Origin: Ditylenchus dipsaci
Lineage: Eukaryota; Nematoda; Chromadorea; Rhabditida; Anguinidae
Reading direction: 5' to 3'
Assembly (NCBI GenBank): GCA_004194705.1
Contig: SADC01000402.1
Span: forward strand, 1-64,000
DNA: 64,000 nt
Positions within the stretch are counted from its first letter, which is position 1. The number at the start of each line of letters is the position of its first letter. The notes beneath the pieces were generated by a model, which saw nothing but the letters and a program-made list of their open reading frames with translations, made no database searches and had not been told where the DNA came from. Position numbers and translations under genes: made by a program. This document shows positions 21,100 through 31,728 of this stretch, in pieces.

Positions 21100-21746
21100 T
21101 TAACCCTTAAATGCGCACACTATGATGCAGCTGTTTTAGAAAAAACAAATTACATATTATTAGATTACAAGTCAATATTAATATTCCAAAAACACCAAAA
21201 TTTGACGTGAAAATGACATATATGAAACAGTGCGCCAGGGAGTTGTCCCATATGTGGGACAAGTTCGTTCCCGCCTAGGGTCCGACACTTTTTCACATCT
21301 ATTTTTGAAATGGTTGCTAGTTGTCTTTGGTTAATCTAGTTCCGAAAATCGCAAGAATTCCGATTTTGCGGGTCGTTTTTCAAAAATGTGGCAATTTTAT
21401 TATTCAGACCGCGATATTTTGAAAAATAGAGTTTTGTCTATAAAGACCCATGAGTCTTGATGTAAAAATTATATAATTTTGAAAATGACTGGTAAAATTT
21501 GAATCCCTGCAATTTTCGGGACTTGGCTAGCCAAAGATAATATAAAATCGCCAAAAACTGGGACACTGTCGCCAAGCTCTATAAAAATAAGCGGGAAATT
21601 GGCTGGACACCGTTTTTAAAATGGCGCAAAACGCGTTTGCACGTCAAACGCCGTACACCGGTGCTACCACCCATACAATCATGGACTGTCTGGTTCTTTA
21701 AATCACAAGGATTTCGATTTTACCAGTTGTTTTTTAAAAAACCTCG

Positions 21747-22672
21747 ACGCTACTGTCATATAACCCCAATCCCCCCCCCCCCCAAAACTACTGTCATATA
21801 GCCCCCCTCTCAAGCCCCCCCCCACCCAAAATCGACTTTTTTGGGAGTGTCTAAAAACCATTTTTATGCAATAATTTTGCCATAAAAGGACCAGAAAAGC
21901 AGTTTAAAGGGATTATTGGCTGTATTGGGAGGGAAAGGGCATAATATAGGGGCCACTTTTTTTTTGGCTGCTTTACCATGTTTTTCAACTCGGGTCGTGG
22001 CAAAAATAGACTCTATATGCATTTATAATCAAGAGTACTTCTCGGAATCATGTCTAAGGTAAGTGCGTGCGCGCATCTCTAACTCTCAAGCCCCCTGCGC
22101 CCCCTTCGGGATGCAGGGGCTTGGGCTTGGAGTTGAGATGCGCACACCCACATACCTTAGACACAAATCACTCGAAAGTGACTCTAGATGCATGAAAAAA
22201 CATGCATAGAGTTATTTGTGCGTAGGACCCAGTACTCTATGTTCAACATCTTTGCTTTTTCACCGAAGAGCATTTCCCCTAAAAAGGCCAGGCAGAGACC
22301 CAGCATCCAAAAATTTAGCCTAGCACTGGAAAAGTGCTAGGCTAGGTGAAAACCCGCAGCGTCCACCCCGCTGATCGACTTGGTCATGAAAAGTACTTAT
22401 ACTTATGCCTGCACCACAAGTTACTGGGTTTGAAAGTACCCTTAGACGCTCAGAGAATTAATACTCTAAGGATCCCAAGCATCTCGAAAAGTGCCCCTGT
22501 ATTATTCCCTTCCCCTCCCAATACAGCCCGCAATCCCATTTAAATTGCTTTTCTGATCCTTTTATGGCGAAATTATTGTATAAAAATGATTTTTGACCAT
22601 CCCTAAAGAAGTCGGTTTGGGGGGGGGGTGTTATATTACAGCAGCGTCTGGGGGGGGGTTTATATAACAGTA
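21747..22672. mobile_element. Palindromic element with hairpin-core MITE and poly-C/poly-G tracts
   Basis: CGCTACTGTCATATAACCCC with long C runs (21,768-21,825) pairs with long G runs and TATATAACAGTAGCG (22,615-22,672). The inner arms match (TAATTTTGCCATAAAAGGA / TCCTTTTATGGCGAAATTA). The central 21,905-22,545 is a hairpin-core MITE copy (GGCTGTATTGGGAGGG; CTAAGGTAAGTGCGTGCGC). Confidence 0.8.
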
Positions 22673-23233
22673 GCGCCAAAATCTCAGTCTGGAATGAATT
22701 GGAGAGGATACACACATAAAGCAACGACAAATGAGCACTGTCCATAAATGGGACAAACTTCAAACATGTTTTTCTCAGCCACTGCTAAGATATCGATGTC
22801 CGGTTTTTTATCGTACAGTACGCAAGCGAACAATACTGGTGGTGCAGGATAATACCTAATTTCACCTTAAAGAAGGGGAATTTTCGGCACTGAATCAATA
22901 TTGGAATGAATTCAGTCAAAGTAACCATTGCTTTTCTGATAGGTTTCATTAAAACTTATATTTATTATGACCACAATAAAGTTGTCTGATAGGTTTCAGA
23001 TGTTGCAACCATTATACAATTTGACACAGGAGCAGCTGATTGTGATATCGGTCGATTATAGTCCAGTTTTTGAAGCTAGACACGTCTACGGATTCTGGAT
23101 TCATCGAAAAGTACATATAACGTTAAACATATAATGTTAGTTTTTGTAGGCGATCACCGGGAAATTCTCGGTATTCGCCGCTGATTCTACCGGGAATTCC
23201 CGTGATCCCTTACTTCTAGAAAAAAGTAACATA
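22673..23233. other. Interior of the TTAA composite, no gene
   Basis: Holds subterminal sequences that match, in reverse, 29,330-29,450 and 31,740-31,830. An open frame around 23,030 (QEQLIVISVDYS) is mirrored near 29,386, but no known motif is present and the match is at DNA level. Confidence 0.45.
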
Positions 23234-23397
23234 CCGTATATTCTCTATTAATTCCCCACTCTCTAATAATCCCCCCCCTTGAAATCGCCTCTTTGAGCAA
23301 ACATTTTTATTAGACATCAAAGTTCAAGGAATTTATAGAAAACTTTATTAGACATCAAAACTTAAGGAAACTATTCAACAAAAAACATTATTCATCT

Positions 23398-23589
23398 TTA
23401 TTTAATTTCTCCAAAGTTCTTCAGTTCTTCCGGTTGCCCTTCTTCTTCCAGTTCGCTTTCATCGAGCCAATCTTCTTCAAATCTTTGCGACCGCCCTCGC
23501 CATTTTTTGAGCCCTGATGTCGCAGAGAATGTCGAGTCCCTTGGTGACAGTTGATCCCATTGGCTCAGGCCGACTCTCAAATCAGCCAA
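23398..23589 (-). pseudogene. Acidic C-terminal exon, possibly of the element's transposase
   Basis: Minus-strand frame ending ..RFEEDWLDESELEEEGQPEE with the stop overlapping a TAAATAAAG poly(A) signal (about 23,397). An acidic tail just inside a terminal repeat, followed at once by AATAAA, is what many Tc1/pogo-type transposase genes look like, and a similar arrangement (EESEEKRTDEEYSGVEEF) sits beside a related terminus at 61.4 kb. No catalytic domain is seen here, so the function is only suggested. Confidence 0.4.
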
Positions 23590-23639
23590 ACAAAAAAATT
23601 CGTGTGTGTTATTGACAGCCAGTTAGAAACAAGGGATTA

Positions 23640-24128
23640 ATTAGGCCAAGATCGTACTGCTAAATTATGCTCTTACTAAACACGGAAATTGGGTTAGTTG
23701 TAGTGCGCTAAGGCATCCACGTAATCACTGAGTTAAGCTGCATAATTTATTCTTGCAGCTAATAAATCCTTTTTACCAGAGCGTGTTGTTGTTATTAGTA
23801 TCATCGTGATTTTCAAATCAGTACTAGGCTTGTGACGCTTGGAAAGGGGTTTTGACCTGCCCTTTGGTTATTATATACACGAATATATACGAATATATTC
23901 GTGCTGCGATTTTTATAAAATTTTGAACCAACTAGTGTGAAACCAGTAAAACAAAGATTTAATTTATGATCCAAATATTGCTGCAAATTTCTCTGTGAGC
24001 GATGAAAAAAAATTGTTTTTTCACCATTGGTTCAAGATTAGTTGACAGGCCGGCCTTTATCTCATGCATCTGGAGCTCCTCGGAATAGCTCATATGAACA
24101 GTGAATTCGTTAGAAGAGAAAAAACGGT
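23640..24128. other. Interior of the CCGTATATTCTC element, no gene
   Basis: AT-rich. An open minus-strand frame (23,959-24,153) has no recognisable motif. Confidence 0.4.
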
Positions 24129-24129
24129 T

Positions 24130-26010
24130 CATCTGAAAAATGATTTGCAACAAAAAAAAGGAAGGTACTTTTTTTGCCCGCTAATTACTTCTTTTTGCCC
24201 GCTAAATCTTTTTTTCTGCCCGCAAATTTGAAATCCCGCTAATTACTCTTTTTTGCCCGCTAAATACTTTTTCTGCCCGCAAATTACTTTTTTCTGCCCG
24301 CAAATTACTTTTTCTGCCCGCAAATTACTTTTTTCTGCCCGCAAATTTTCGAAAAAATGCCCGCAAATTTTTCTTCAACGGGTATAAGGCTAATTCCCTG
24401 TCCCCTACTCAACTTTTCTCATTCTTTTGTGGTTTTCATGTGTTTTGAGCATCTTGTTGTGGCTGGGCCCAGAAATTTATCATTGCTTGGATATTTCGGT
24501 GAGCCTTCTTTAACTGTTATTAGGCTGAATTTCTTGTTGTTTCTTAGCCGATATTTGACTTCTAGTGATTGAATATTCAGGTTAATGTCACGTACTTAAG
24601 TGAGAGAATCTCAGCAGCATTGTCCAACGGTTGTGGAGTGCCCGTATTGGTCTGCTTAGAATCTGTTTAATGGCTTTAAACGTTATTTCCGGAATATTTA
24701 ATTCGGGATTCTAGGTTCGCTGATCAGGTAACTTTTTCTTTATGACATGATTCGCGTTTCAATTGCATACAGCGTGACAGGGTCGTCAACGCACGTAGCG
24801 TCAATTGAAAATATTTTAGTCCACTTGAAAAATATGAACTTTGTCACGCTGTATGTGGTGCAACTGCACTCTCTATGTGCCTTCGTGCTCCACCCACAAG
24901 ACAGCATGGCTAGGCCTGTGTAACATAGTTGTCGGAGCACGTTAACTTCAAGAGGCTGCCTAGCGAGAGTTAGGCTTTTCGAGTATTTAGTTCATTCATT
25001 TAAAGCCTTTCTCGTGGATCTACAACAGTCAAATGTCAACGAAGCCAGATCGATTTACTGACGTCAAATTTTCCGGCTCTAGTCAACTTAGGTCCCCCCA
25101 AATTTGCCTTGGTCCCCCTGTTGTTTTTCTTGAAAATGCCTTGGTCCCCCCTGTCGTTTTGAAGGTGATCATGTTCAAGTGATCATGTTAACCATAACCA
25201 TAAAATACTCGAAAAGCCTAACTCTCGCTAGGCAGCCTCTTGAAGTTAACGTGCTCCGACAACTATGTTACACAGGCCTAGCCATGCTGTCTTGTGGGTG
25301 GAGCACGAAGCACATAGAGAGTGGCAGTTGCACCACATACAGCGTGACAAAGTTCATATTTTTCAAGTGGACTAAAATATTTTCAATTGACGCTACGTGC
25401 GTTGACGACCCTGTCACGCTGTATGCAATTGAAACGCGAATCATGTCATAAAGAAAAAGTTACCTGATCAGCGAACCTAGAATCCCGAATTAAATATTCC
25501 GGAAATAACGTTTAAAGCCATTAAACAGATTCTAAGCAGACCAATACGGCACTCCACAACCGTTGGACAATGCTGCTGAGATTCTCTCACTTAAGTACGT
25601 GACATTAACCTGAATATTCAATCACTAGAAGTCAAATATCGGCTAAGAAACAACAAGAAATTCAGCCTAATAACAGTTAAAGAAGGCTCACCGAAATATC
25701 CAAGCAATGATAAATTTTCTGGGCCCAGCCCACAACAAGATGCTCAAAACACATGAAAACACAAAAGAATGAGAAAGTTGAGTAGGGGACAGGGAATTAG
25801 CCTTATACCCGTTGAAGAAAAATTTGCGGCATTTTTTCGAAAATTTGCGGGCAGAAAAAAGTAATTTGCGGGCAGAAAAAAGTAATTTGCGGGCAGAAAA
25901 AAGTAATTAGCGGGATTCAAATTTGCGGCAGAAAAAAAGATTTAGCGGGCAAAAAGAAGTAATAGCGGGCAAAAAAAAGTACTTCCAAAAAAAAATTCGC
26001 AACAAAAATG
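24130..26010. repeat. Near-perfect inverted repeat, ~840-bp arms, ~210-bp spacer
   Basis: The left arm 24,130-24,985 is reproduced in reverse at 25,193-26,010 with only scattered one-base differences, for example CATACAGCGTGACAGGGTCG against CGACCCTGTCACGCTGTATG and GCCTAGCGAGAGTTAGGC on both sides of the spacer. The outer third of each arm is an array of TTTTTCTGCCCGCAAATTAC units (24,172-24,360; reversed 25,815-25,995). The spacer 24,986-25,192 holds GGTCCCCCC and CCTTGGTCCCCC words. It is either a young foldback transposon or an assembly fold. Confidence 0.9.
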
Positions 26011-26207
26011 AAAATAATTAGGCGGAATTCGGACAGACACGGAAAATGTTTATTTTTCCGTGTTGGGACTACTCAAAATTCGAACGAGATTTCTTTTGAA
26101 AAAAATCCCCCACTTTAATAATCCCCACTCTCTAATAATTCCCCACCCCTAAAGAAGGGTGAAAAATAATCCCCTATAAGGATTAATAGAGAATATACGG
26201 TATATTG

Positions 26208-26389
26208 TAGAGTTGTAGAAATTCCCGGACATATAGAACCCGGGAATATTCCGGGAATATTCCCGGGACATTGGGAATATTCCCAGGAATATTCCCAATA
26301 TAGGGGAAATACCGGGAACCGGTAATATTCTCTATGTTCCCGGGAATATTTCCGGGAATATTCCGGAATATTCCCATTGTACAACCCTA
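26208..26389. mobile_element. MITE with CCCGGGAATATTCC repeats, 8-bp TSD
   Basis: Flanked by GTATATTG (26,200-26,207; 26,390-26,397). Ends TAGAGTTGTAGAAATTCCC and TTCCCATTGTACAACCCTA. The interior is almost entirely palindromic CGGGAATATTCCCGGGA words. Member of the TAGRGWTG group; inserted right at the terminus of the preceding element. Confidence 0.92.
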
Positions 26390-27059
26390 GTATATTGTAA
26401 GGGAAGGGATTTGCGGCTGCAAATAATACCGAAATCGAATGAGGATTTGTCGTGTGTGGAAAAGTTTTGACCGAAAGCAGAGTGGGATCTAGTCGTATGG
26501 GCTCTAGGTGAATTGAACCTCTACAAATTGAACCTCTACAAATTGAACCCCGGTAAATTGAACTCCGGTAAATTGAACCTCGGTAAATTGAACCTCAAAA
26601 TTTGTCTTGAGGGGATTTTTTTATTCAAAATTTTTAACGCTGTGTCATATGCATCCCTACACCAGCCTTTAGCATGGGCTGTATAGGAAAGGGAAAGGAA
26701 TATTAAAAGGCCACTGATCCATCTTATTCAACCTCAATGGTCCAGATCCACTCTCAGTTATTCAGATCAACTCTCAATTATCCAGAACCACCCTCAGTGG
26801 TTCAAGTCCACCCCAAATGGTCTAGATTGACCCTAAGGGTCCTTATACACTTTCACCAGTCCAGATCCATTACAGATAGTTTAGATCCATCCTCAGTGGT
26901 CTTGATTTAACCTGGATGTGAAAAATCTTTTGGGTGTCCTCTTGGTCCATTTGGGTGCCCAGTAAACAAAAATGCAGTCAACCCTCTCCGTTACAAAATT
27001 TTAACTTATTCATTTTTGTCATGTGAAGAGCTCTTATAATTTAAATTGTCTTTCTATAA

Positions 27060-27425
27060 TCCAACCTCAGTTCTACTGGATGATCCATGCACTAATTAAA
27101 CCAAGTGGTCGTCCACTTGGACCAAAATTTTTTTTAACTTTTTCGGGTTTCAAAAGTTGTTTTCTGGACTAATTCGGGCATGCTGAAGATGGATTGATAG
27201 TGGTAAAATGCCGTTTTCTCGGCTATTTTTTGAGCTTTGGTAAAATCGAGTTTTGGTGAAGTCAATTATTTCCCAAAACTCAAAAAATACCCTACAAAAC
27301 TGCATTTTACTACTATCAAACCATCTTAAGCATGCCGGAATTAGTCCAGAAAATAGGTTTTGGAACGTGAAAAACAAAAAATTTTTTTGATCCAAGTGGA
27401 CGACCACTTGGTTTTGCTGCACCCA
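27060..27425. mobile_element. CCACTTGG-family MITE, copy
   Basis: AAACCAAGTGGTCGTCCACT near the left and CAAGTGGACGACCACTTGG at the right; the middle has TTTACTACTATCAAACCATC and TTAGTCCAGAAAATAGG, both mirrored. Confidence 0.85.
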
Positions 27426-27514
27426 GGTAGTCGTAGCCAGATTGGGGAACTCAGGTAGTGTAGTGGTACCCGGGTAGTGATATTAGTAATAAAATGTTTT
27501 TATATGTTACAACC

Positions 27515-27890
27515 TCAGTTCTACTGGATAATCCATGCACTAACTAACCAAGTGGTCGTCCACCTGAATCAAAAAAAAATTTTGTTTTTCATGTTCTAAA
27601 ACCTATTTTCTGGACTATTTCAGGCTTGCTTAAGATGGTTTGATAATAGCAAAATGCAGTTTTGTCGGTATTTTTTGATTTTGGGAAATAATTGGTTCCA
27701 CCAAAACTTGATTGTAGCAAAACTCAAAAATAGCCGAGAAAACGGCATTTTACCACTGTCAGACCATCTTCAGCATGCCCGAATCAGTCCGGAAAACAGG
27801 TTTCGGATTCCGAAAAAGTTAAAAAAATTTTTGATCAAGTGAACGACCACTTGGTTTGGTTGGTTCAGACTAAAAATTTAAATTCCTGCA
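27515..27890. mobile_element. CCACTTGG-family MITE, copy
   Basis: Same end words (CCAAGTGGTCGTCCACCTG; GAACGACCACTTGGTTTGG) and GATGGTTTGATAATAGCAAAA / TTTTACCACTGTCAGACC. It lies 90 bp from the previous copy in the same orientation and ends in TTCAGACTAAAAATTTAAAT, as does the 43-kb copy. Confidence 0.85.
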
Positions 27891-28629
27891 AATTTTTTAC
27901 TGAAAGTGAGAGTCAAAAAAGTCAATGGGTACACTGAGAGTGCGAGTGAGAGTGCCAGCTGCATATTACCACGTGGATACCCTAAGGGATAGGAAACTAC
28001 TCCAGAACTGGGGTTACTGCAAGTCAAATCGCTGTTTTAGCATGATCAAAGCGAGCGCAGGACAAGATTCTGGATAGGGTACAATGATCTTTAGCTACTT
28101 TCGGCTAAATCCAAAATTTCGGATACTGGAGGTGGATACCCATTTAGGGAATGTGGTACCAGTGTGATTACATTACTCACCGTGAGAATAGGTGATCTCC
28201 TAAATAACAGTTTATGGCTCTTATTCAAAAAAAGTAATATCTGCTGCCACCGGGATTTGAACCTGTAACCTCAATAATTTGGAGGTGGAATTCACCAGGG
28301 GAGAGTTCACCGGACGGAGAATTTACCGCAGTGGAATATACGGACTCCCTTGAAACACGGTGACCTGGCCACTGGACTGGAAAAAAATATCTCTTGAATA
28401 AAAAAAAATCCTCTCAAGACAAATTTTGAGGTTCAATTTACCGAGGTGCAATTTACGGAGGTTCAATTTACCGGAGGGTCAATTTACCGGGGTTCAAATT
28501 GTAGAGGTTCAATTTGTAGAGTTCAATTTACCGCCGCCCAGTCGTATGATTAGCTGATTTGAGTTGCTGACCCGTCTGTGAGATGTGTAGTGAGAGATTT
28601 ATTACCGTTTTCAGATATTTAAGCTCTTG

Positions 28630-28797
28630 ATGCATTCCGCAAAGATTGAAGAAGTGGGTGGTGAGCTCGTACTGAAGTTGGATCCCGCCCTGAAGTGCCT
28701 CGTCTCAAGCAATTCTGGTGCTTTGGTGTGGCTGAAGACCTACGTCGAGCGCGCCTGCTGTGAATTGAAAGCCGCTGCTGGACCAGACTCTGAGTAA
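28630..28797 (+). CDS. Small open frame, 55 aa, unrecognised
   Basis: ATG at 28,630, TAA at 28,795-28,797, preceded by an acceptor-like TACCGTTTTCAG (about 28,605-28,616). The product starts MHSAKIEEVGGELVLKLDPA and ends ..AAAGPDSE. GC content is higher than in the surroundings, which is why I list it. The region between the 26.5-28.5 kb insertion and 29.26 kb reads as one GC-richer host block. No family recognised; it may be one exon of a longer gene. Confidence 0.35.
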   Translation: MHSAKIEEVGGELVLKLDPALKCLVSSNSGALVWLKTYVERACCELKAAAGPDSE

Positions 28798-28950
28798 AAG
28801 AAGTTGGAGTTGCAGGTTAGTAAGCTTTTAGATATACCCGTCTGTGAAATAGGGGAGTTGACCGAAACGGAAGTGGGTGAAGTCTTGACCGTCTGTGGTG
28901 TGGAGCGTGGAGAGGTTGTGACGACTTGAAGTGTGTGACCCGTCGGTGTG

Positions 28951-29253
28951 ATGTGCTTGCGAGTGGACCGTGCTCCTGCCTTGATGGTGGATCTGGCCTG
29001 GATGCTGCTCCTGAAGTCTCGCTGGTGGATGGTGCTCCTGGTCTTGCTGCTACTGCTGGTGCTGGATCCCGCAACCCGTGAAGACCCGTTGGCCTCTGGG
29101 TTCGATGAAGGATGCTCCAAGTGGTGCCTGCCTGCCGTAGTGGACAAGATGGATGCGAAGAATGCTCAAGAAGAAGAAATGGCTGTGTGGCAAATAGTCC
29201 TCTGTGTGGTGTTTGCTCTTGTGTGTGCCTGTGTGACTTTAATAAAAAAGTGA
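28951..29253 (+). CDS. Open frame with two hydrophobic segments, 100 aa, unrecognised
   Basis: ATG at 28,951 (an alternative ATG starts at MVDLAWMLLL), stop at 29,251-29,253, with ATAAAAAA just before the stop. Residues about 14-40 (MLLLKSRWWMVLLVLLLLLV) and about 78-96 (VWQIVLCVVFALVCACVTLI) are strongly hydrophobic, so a small membrane protein is conceivable. GTCTGTG-type repeats upstream complicate the start. The antisense strand is also open for 189 codons, so coding is uncertain. Confidence 0.35.
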   Translation: MCLRVDRAPALMVDLAWMLLLKSRWWMVLLVLLLLLVLDPATREDPLASGFDEGCSKWCLPAVVDKMDAKNAQEEEMAVWQIVLCVVFALVCACVTLIKK

Positions 29254-30038
29254 CTCGTGTCTGAGTGGAAGGAGCGCTTGTAAGGCCGAAAGGAGTTTTC
29301 TTACTATATGACACTATATTACTATCTGTTTTGTCAAAAGACGCACTATAATCGACCGATATCACAATCAGCTGTTCCTGCGTCAAATGTATAATAGGTT
29401 ACAACTCTGAAATCTATCAGACCTCTTCATTATGATCATACAGTCGACGCTCGATACAACGAACCCCCTGGGGACCAGCCGCAGGGTTCGTTATATCAAG
29501 CATTCGTTATATCGAGCGGCAAATTTAGTCATTTCACTTCATCGCTGGCCAAATAAACAAAAAAAATCGGTTCGTTGTATCGAGGGTTCGTTATGTCGGG
29601 TGCCATGGCATTTCGTCCAAAATTCAGTTCGTCCAAAGTCAGTTCGTCCAAAATATAGTTCGTCCAAAATTCAATTCGTCCAAGATAATTCGTCCAAATT
29701 CAATTCGTCCAAAAGTCAGTTCGTCCAAAAGCCAATTCGTCCAAAATGCATTTCGTCCAAATGCAATTCGTCCAAATTTCAACATGATGAAGTCCGGCAG
29801 TATCTCTATTGATCCACTTCTACCTGCGTACCGATATGTAGGCACTGCCAAATAATATCACCTGACCGTTTCTCCTTAAGTCACCCAAGTAACACGTCTT
29901 TTGGACTACGACCTCAACACCTTTTGATCAAGATTTGATTGAGACATTAATCCGATTATTGTTGTCATTTATGCTTTCATATTTTCGATTCATAGTTTCT
30001 ATTGGTAAATAAATTGGTTTTAGCAGTTGAAAGCAAGC

Positions 30039-30787
30039 ATGGCTATCGGCAAAAATAAGAAGATGAGCAAGAAGGGATTTAAGAAGAAGGTGGTTGATCC
30101 GTTCACCCGAAAGTAAGCTTTTATGCGGCAGGAAGGTTTTCTTATTTATGTTTTTGCTTTCTTTAGGGATTGGTACGATGTCAAAGCTCCGGCTATGCTC
30201 ACGAACCCCACAATTGGGAAGACATTCGTCAACAAGTCTCAGGGAACAAGTAAATTGCATTTCCATTTCACCTTTTAATTGATTGGTTCGGAGATCGCCA
30301 GTGATTTCCTGAAGAGGCGCGTCTATGAGTAAGCCTCAAGCTATCATCTGATCACAAAGTGAAGAAGACCAGGTTAGTATTCCTCAAGTTATTTCCGAAG
30401 GTATTACCCTTGTTTCAGCTATGCTAAGTCATCGCATGTTCGCGCTATTCGTGCCAAAATGGTCGAAATCATGCAGGAAGAGGTCTTTTTTTACTTCTTT
30501 CGTCGTCATAAGACTGATTTGAGATTTTAGGTTGCTTCGAGTGACTTCGGCAATGTGCAACAAGCTGATTCGGATTCCATTGGCAAGGACCTTGAGAAGT
30601 CGTGTTTCGAATCTATCCTCTCCAAGACGTCTATATTCGCAAGGTTAAGATCATCAAGAAGCCGAAGTTCGAAATGGGCAAGCTGATGGAAATGCATGGC
30701 GAGACTGCTGGTGCCATCACTTCCGGAAATGGCGAGATTACTTACTGTCCAGATGCCTATGAGCCGCCTGTGCAGGCTAGTGTCTAG
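30039..30787 (+). pseudogene. RPS3A: 40S ribosomal protein S3a (eS1), intron-containing, internally deleted
   Basis: Exon 1 reads MAIGKNKKMSKKGFKKKVVD, then PFTRK; after an intron (30,113-30,166) [22 protein letters not shown] next piece has ASDFLKRRVYE, then a stop; the following ~90 residues expected of S3a are absent. The frame resumes with [28 protein letters not shown], and, after a one-base frame change near 30,602, [20 protein letters not shown] to the terminal [10 protein letters not shown]3a is normally about 260 residues. The order is colinear with the family but broken, and the copy sits between the repeat arms of a mobile element. Retained introns show it was copied as DNA, not through mRNA. 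Confidence 0.9.
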
Positions 30788-31504
30788 TATTTCGATGATA
30801 TTAAATTGCCTGTTTCTCGTTATTTGGCAATAATTTCGTTGTTTGGTTTTTGTGCTTTTAGCTGTAATGACATTCTACCAAATTAGTTGGGTAATGCATG
30901 ATTTCCGACAAATAATACGCGACAAAGGAAGGATAAAAATATTGTATTAGCCAAAACCAGCCCAAACTAGCCCAAATATATTGATCCAGTTCAAATCACC
31001 ACAAAAAAGTTTAACTATTCTAACTGACTTGTTTAGGGTGTAGTTGGGGTCATTTAAATGATTTTGGTTGGTTCGGGGTGATTTGAGTTTCAATGGAGTG
31101 ATTTGAAGCGATTTAGTTCTAGCGGTTTTAGTTTAGTTGGTAGTTGGGTAGTTGGAGTTGGAAAAACGATCGAGGTAGTTGGAAAACGATCGAGCGAATC
31201 AAAATCGCACTGTGACGGGATGAATCGCTCAGAATCTGTTCACCGAAAATTGCAAACCACTGCAAACCGTCCTAAGCAGTGGTTTTAGGATAGCTTCGGA
31301 TATTCGGTAGTATTCTGAGCGATTCACCGATCTCATTGCGATTCTGGTTCGCTATATCTCTTTTTCGCGAAAAACGACTGTCCCCATTTAGTAAACCCCA
31401 AAACCAGATTTATTTTGGCTATGGGCCACTCTGGCACAGGTTTCTGAGCGGTTGAAGTTATGCTGTCATCGTTGAAATGGTTCTCTCGCGAAAATTTTGA
31501 CTTG
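30788..31504. other. Anonymous interior of the RPS3A-carrying element
   Basis: Contains degenerate GTTTAGTTTAGTTGGTAGTTGG and CCAAAACCAGCCCAAAC repeats like those at 43.1-43.7 kb. No gene recognised. Confidence 0.4.
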
Positions 31505-31728
31505 AAATTAAAATTGGACGAATTGAATTTTGGACGAACTGCATTTGGACGAACTGCATTTTGGACGAATTGCATTTTGGACGAATTGCATTTTGGACGA
31601 AATGCATTTTGGACGAATTGACTTTTGGACGAACTGAATTTTGACGAATTGTCTTTGGACGAATTGACTTTGGACGAACTGAATTTGGACGAAATGCCAT
31701 GGCACCGTTATGTCAAGCGTCGACTGTA

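Larger units (their letters stand above)
23234..26200. mobile_element. TA-flanked element, CCGTATATTCTCTATTAAT termini
   Basis: TA then CCGTATATTCTCTATTAAT at the left; ATTAATAGAGAATATACGG then TA at the right. Subterminal CACTCTCTAATAATYCCCC occurs in both arms. It contains a short acidic minus-strand frame near the left end and a large inverted repeat. Same terminal skeleton as elements at 35,172, 36,735 and 61,094. Confidence 0.8.
26499..28539. mobile_element. Element with AAATTGAACCTCGGT iteron arms, 8-bp TSD
   Basis: Flanked by AGTCGTAT (26,491-26,498; 28,540-28,547). The left arm has six copies of AAATTGAACCTC(GGT/TAC); the right arm has about seven reversed copies (GAGGTTCAATTTACCG). 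The inner arms pair CAAAATTTGTCTTGAGGGGA with CTCTCAAGACAAATTTTGAG. The interior holds CAGATCCACTCTCAG-type degenerate repeats (26,740-26,930), two CCACTTGG MITEs, and a tRNA T-arm-like word (GGGATTTGAACCTG) at 28,251. No host gene recognised. Confidence 0.9.
29598..31706 (+). mobile_element. Element with TTCGTCCAAAATTCAG iteron arms carrying RPS3A pieces, 8-bp TSD
   Basis: Flanked by GTTATGTC (29,590-29,597; 31,707-31,714). Ends GGGTGCCATGGCATTTCGTC and its complement. The left arm (29,605-29,785) has about ten copies of CAATTCGTCCAAAAT-like units; the right arm (31,505-31,705) has the reverse (TTTTGGACGAATTGCA). Between them lie the RPS3A gene remnant and about 700 bp of anonymous sequence. 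No transposase. The 8-bp duplication fits hAT-type integration. Confidence 0.9.
29441..31726. mobile_element. TA-flanked CAGTCGACGCTCGATACAACG element
   Basis: TA-CAGTCGACGCTCGATACAA at the left, CAAGCGTCGACTG-TA at the right. Internal GTTCGTTATATCGAG / TTCGTTGTATCGAGG words and a CCCTGGGGACCAGCC core are typical of this CAGTC group. The RPS3A-carrying element is inserted in it. Confidence 0.85.

Noticed and set aside
22040..22180. Possible spliced-leader RNA gene (hairpin with GGTAAGTG)
   Set aside because: No recognisable leader or Sm site, and the motif sits inside an inverted-repeat MITE found in several copies; kept only as a hairpin-core observation.
28817..29386. 189-codon minus-strand open frame, Ser/Thr/Pro/His rich
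   Set aside because: Antisense to a GC-richer plus-strand frame with hydrophobic segments; no motif, and the end runs into mirrored composite sequence.
29432..31705. Open frames with repeated SSKIQFVQ / RPKFVRP-like peptides
   Set aside because: Products of the TTCGTCCAAAAT minisatellite arms; no independent evidence for coding.
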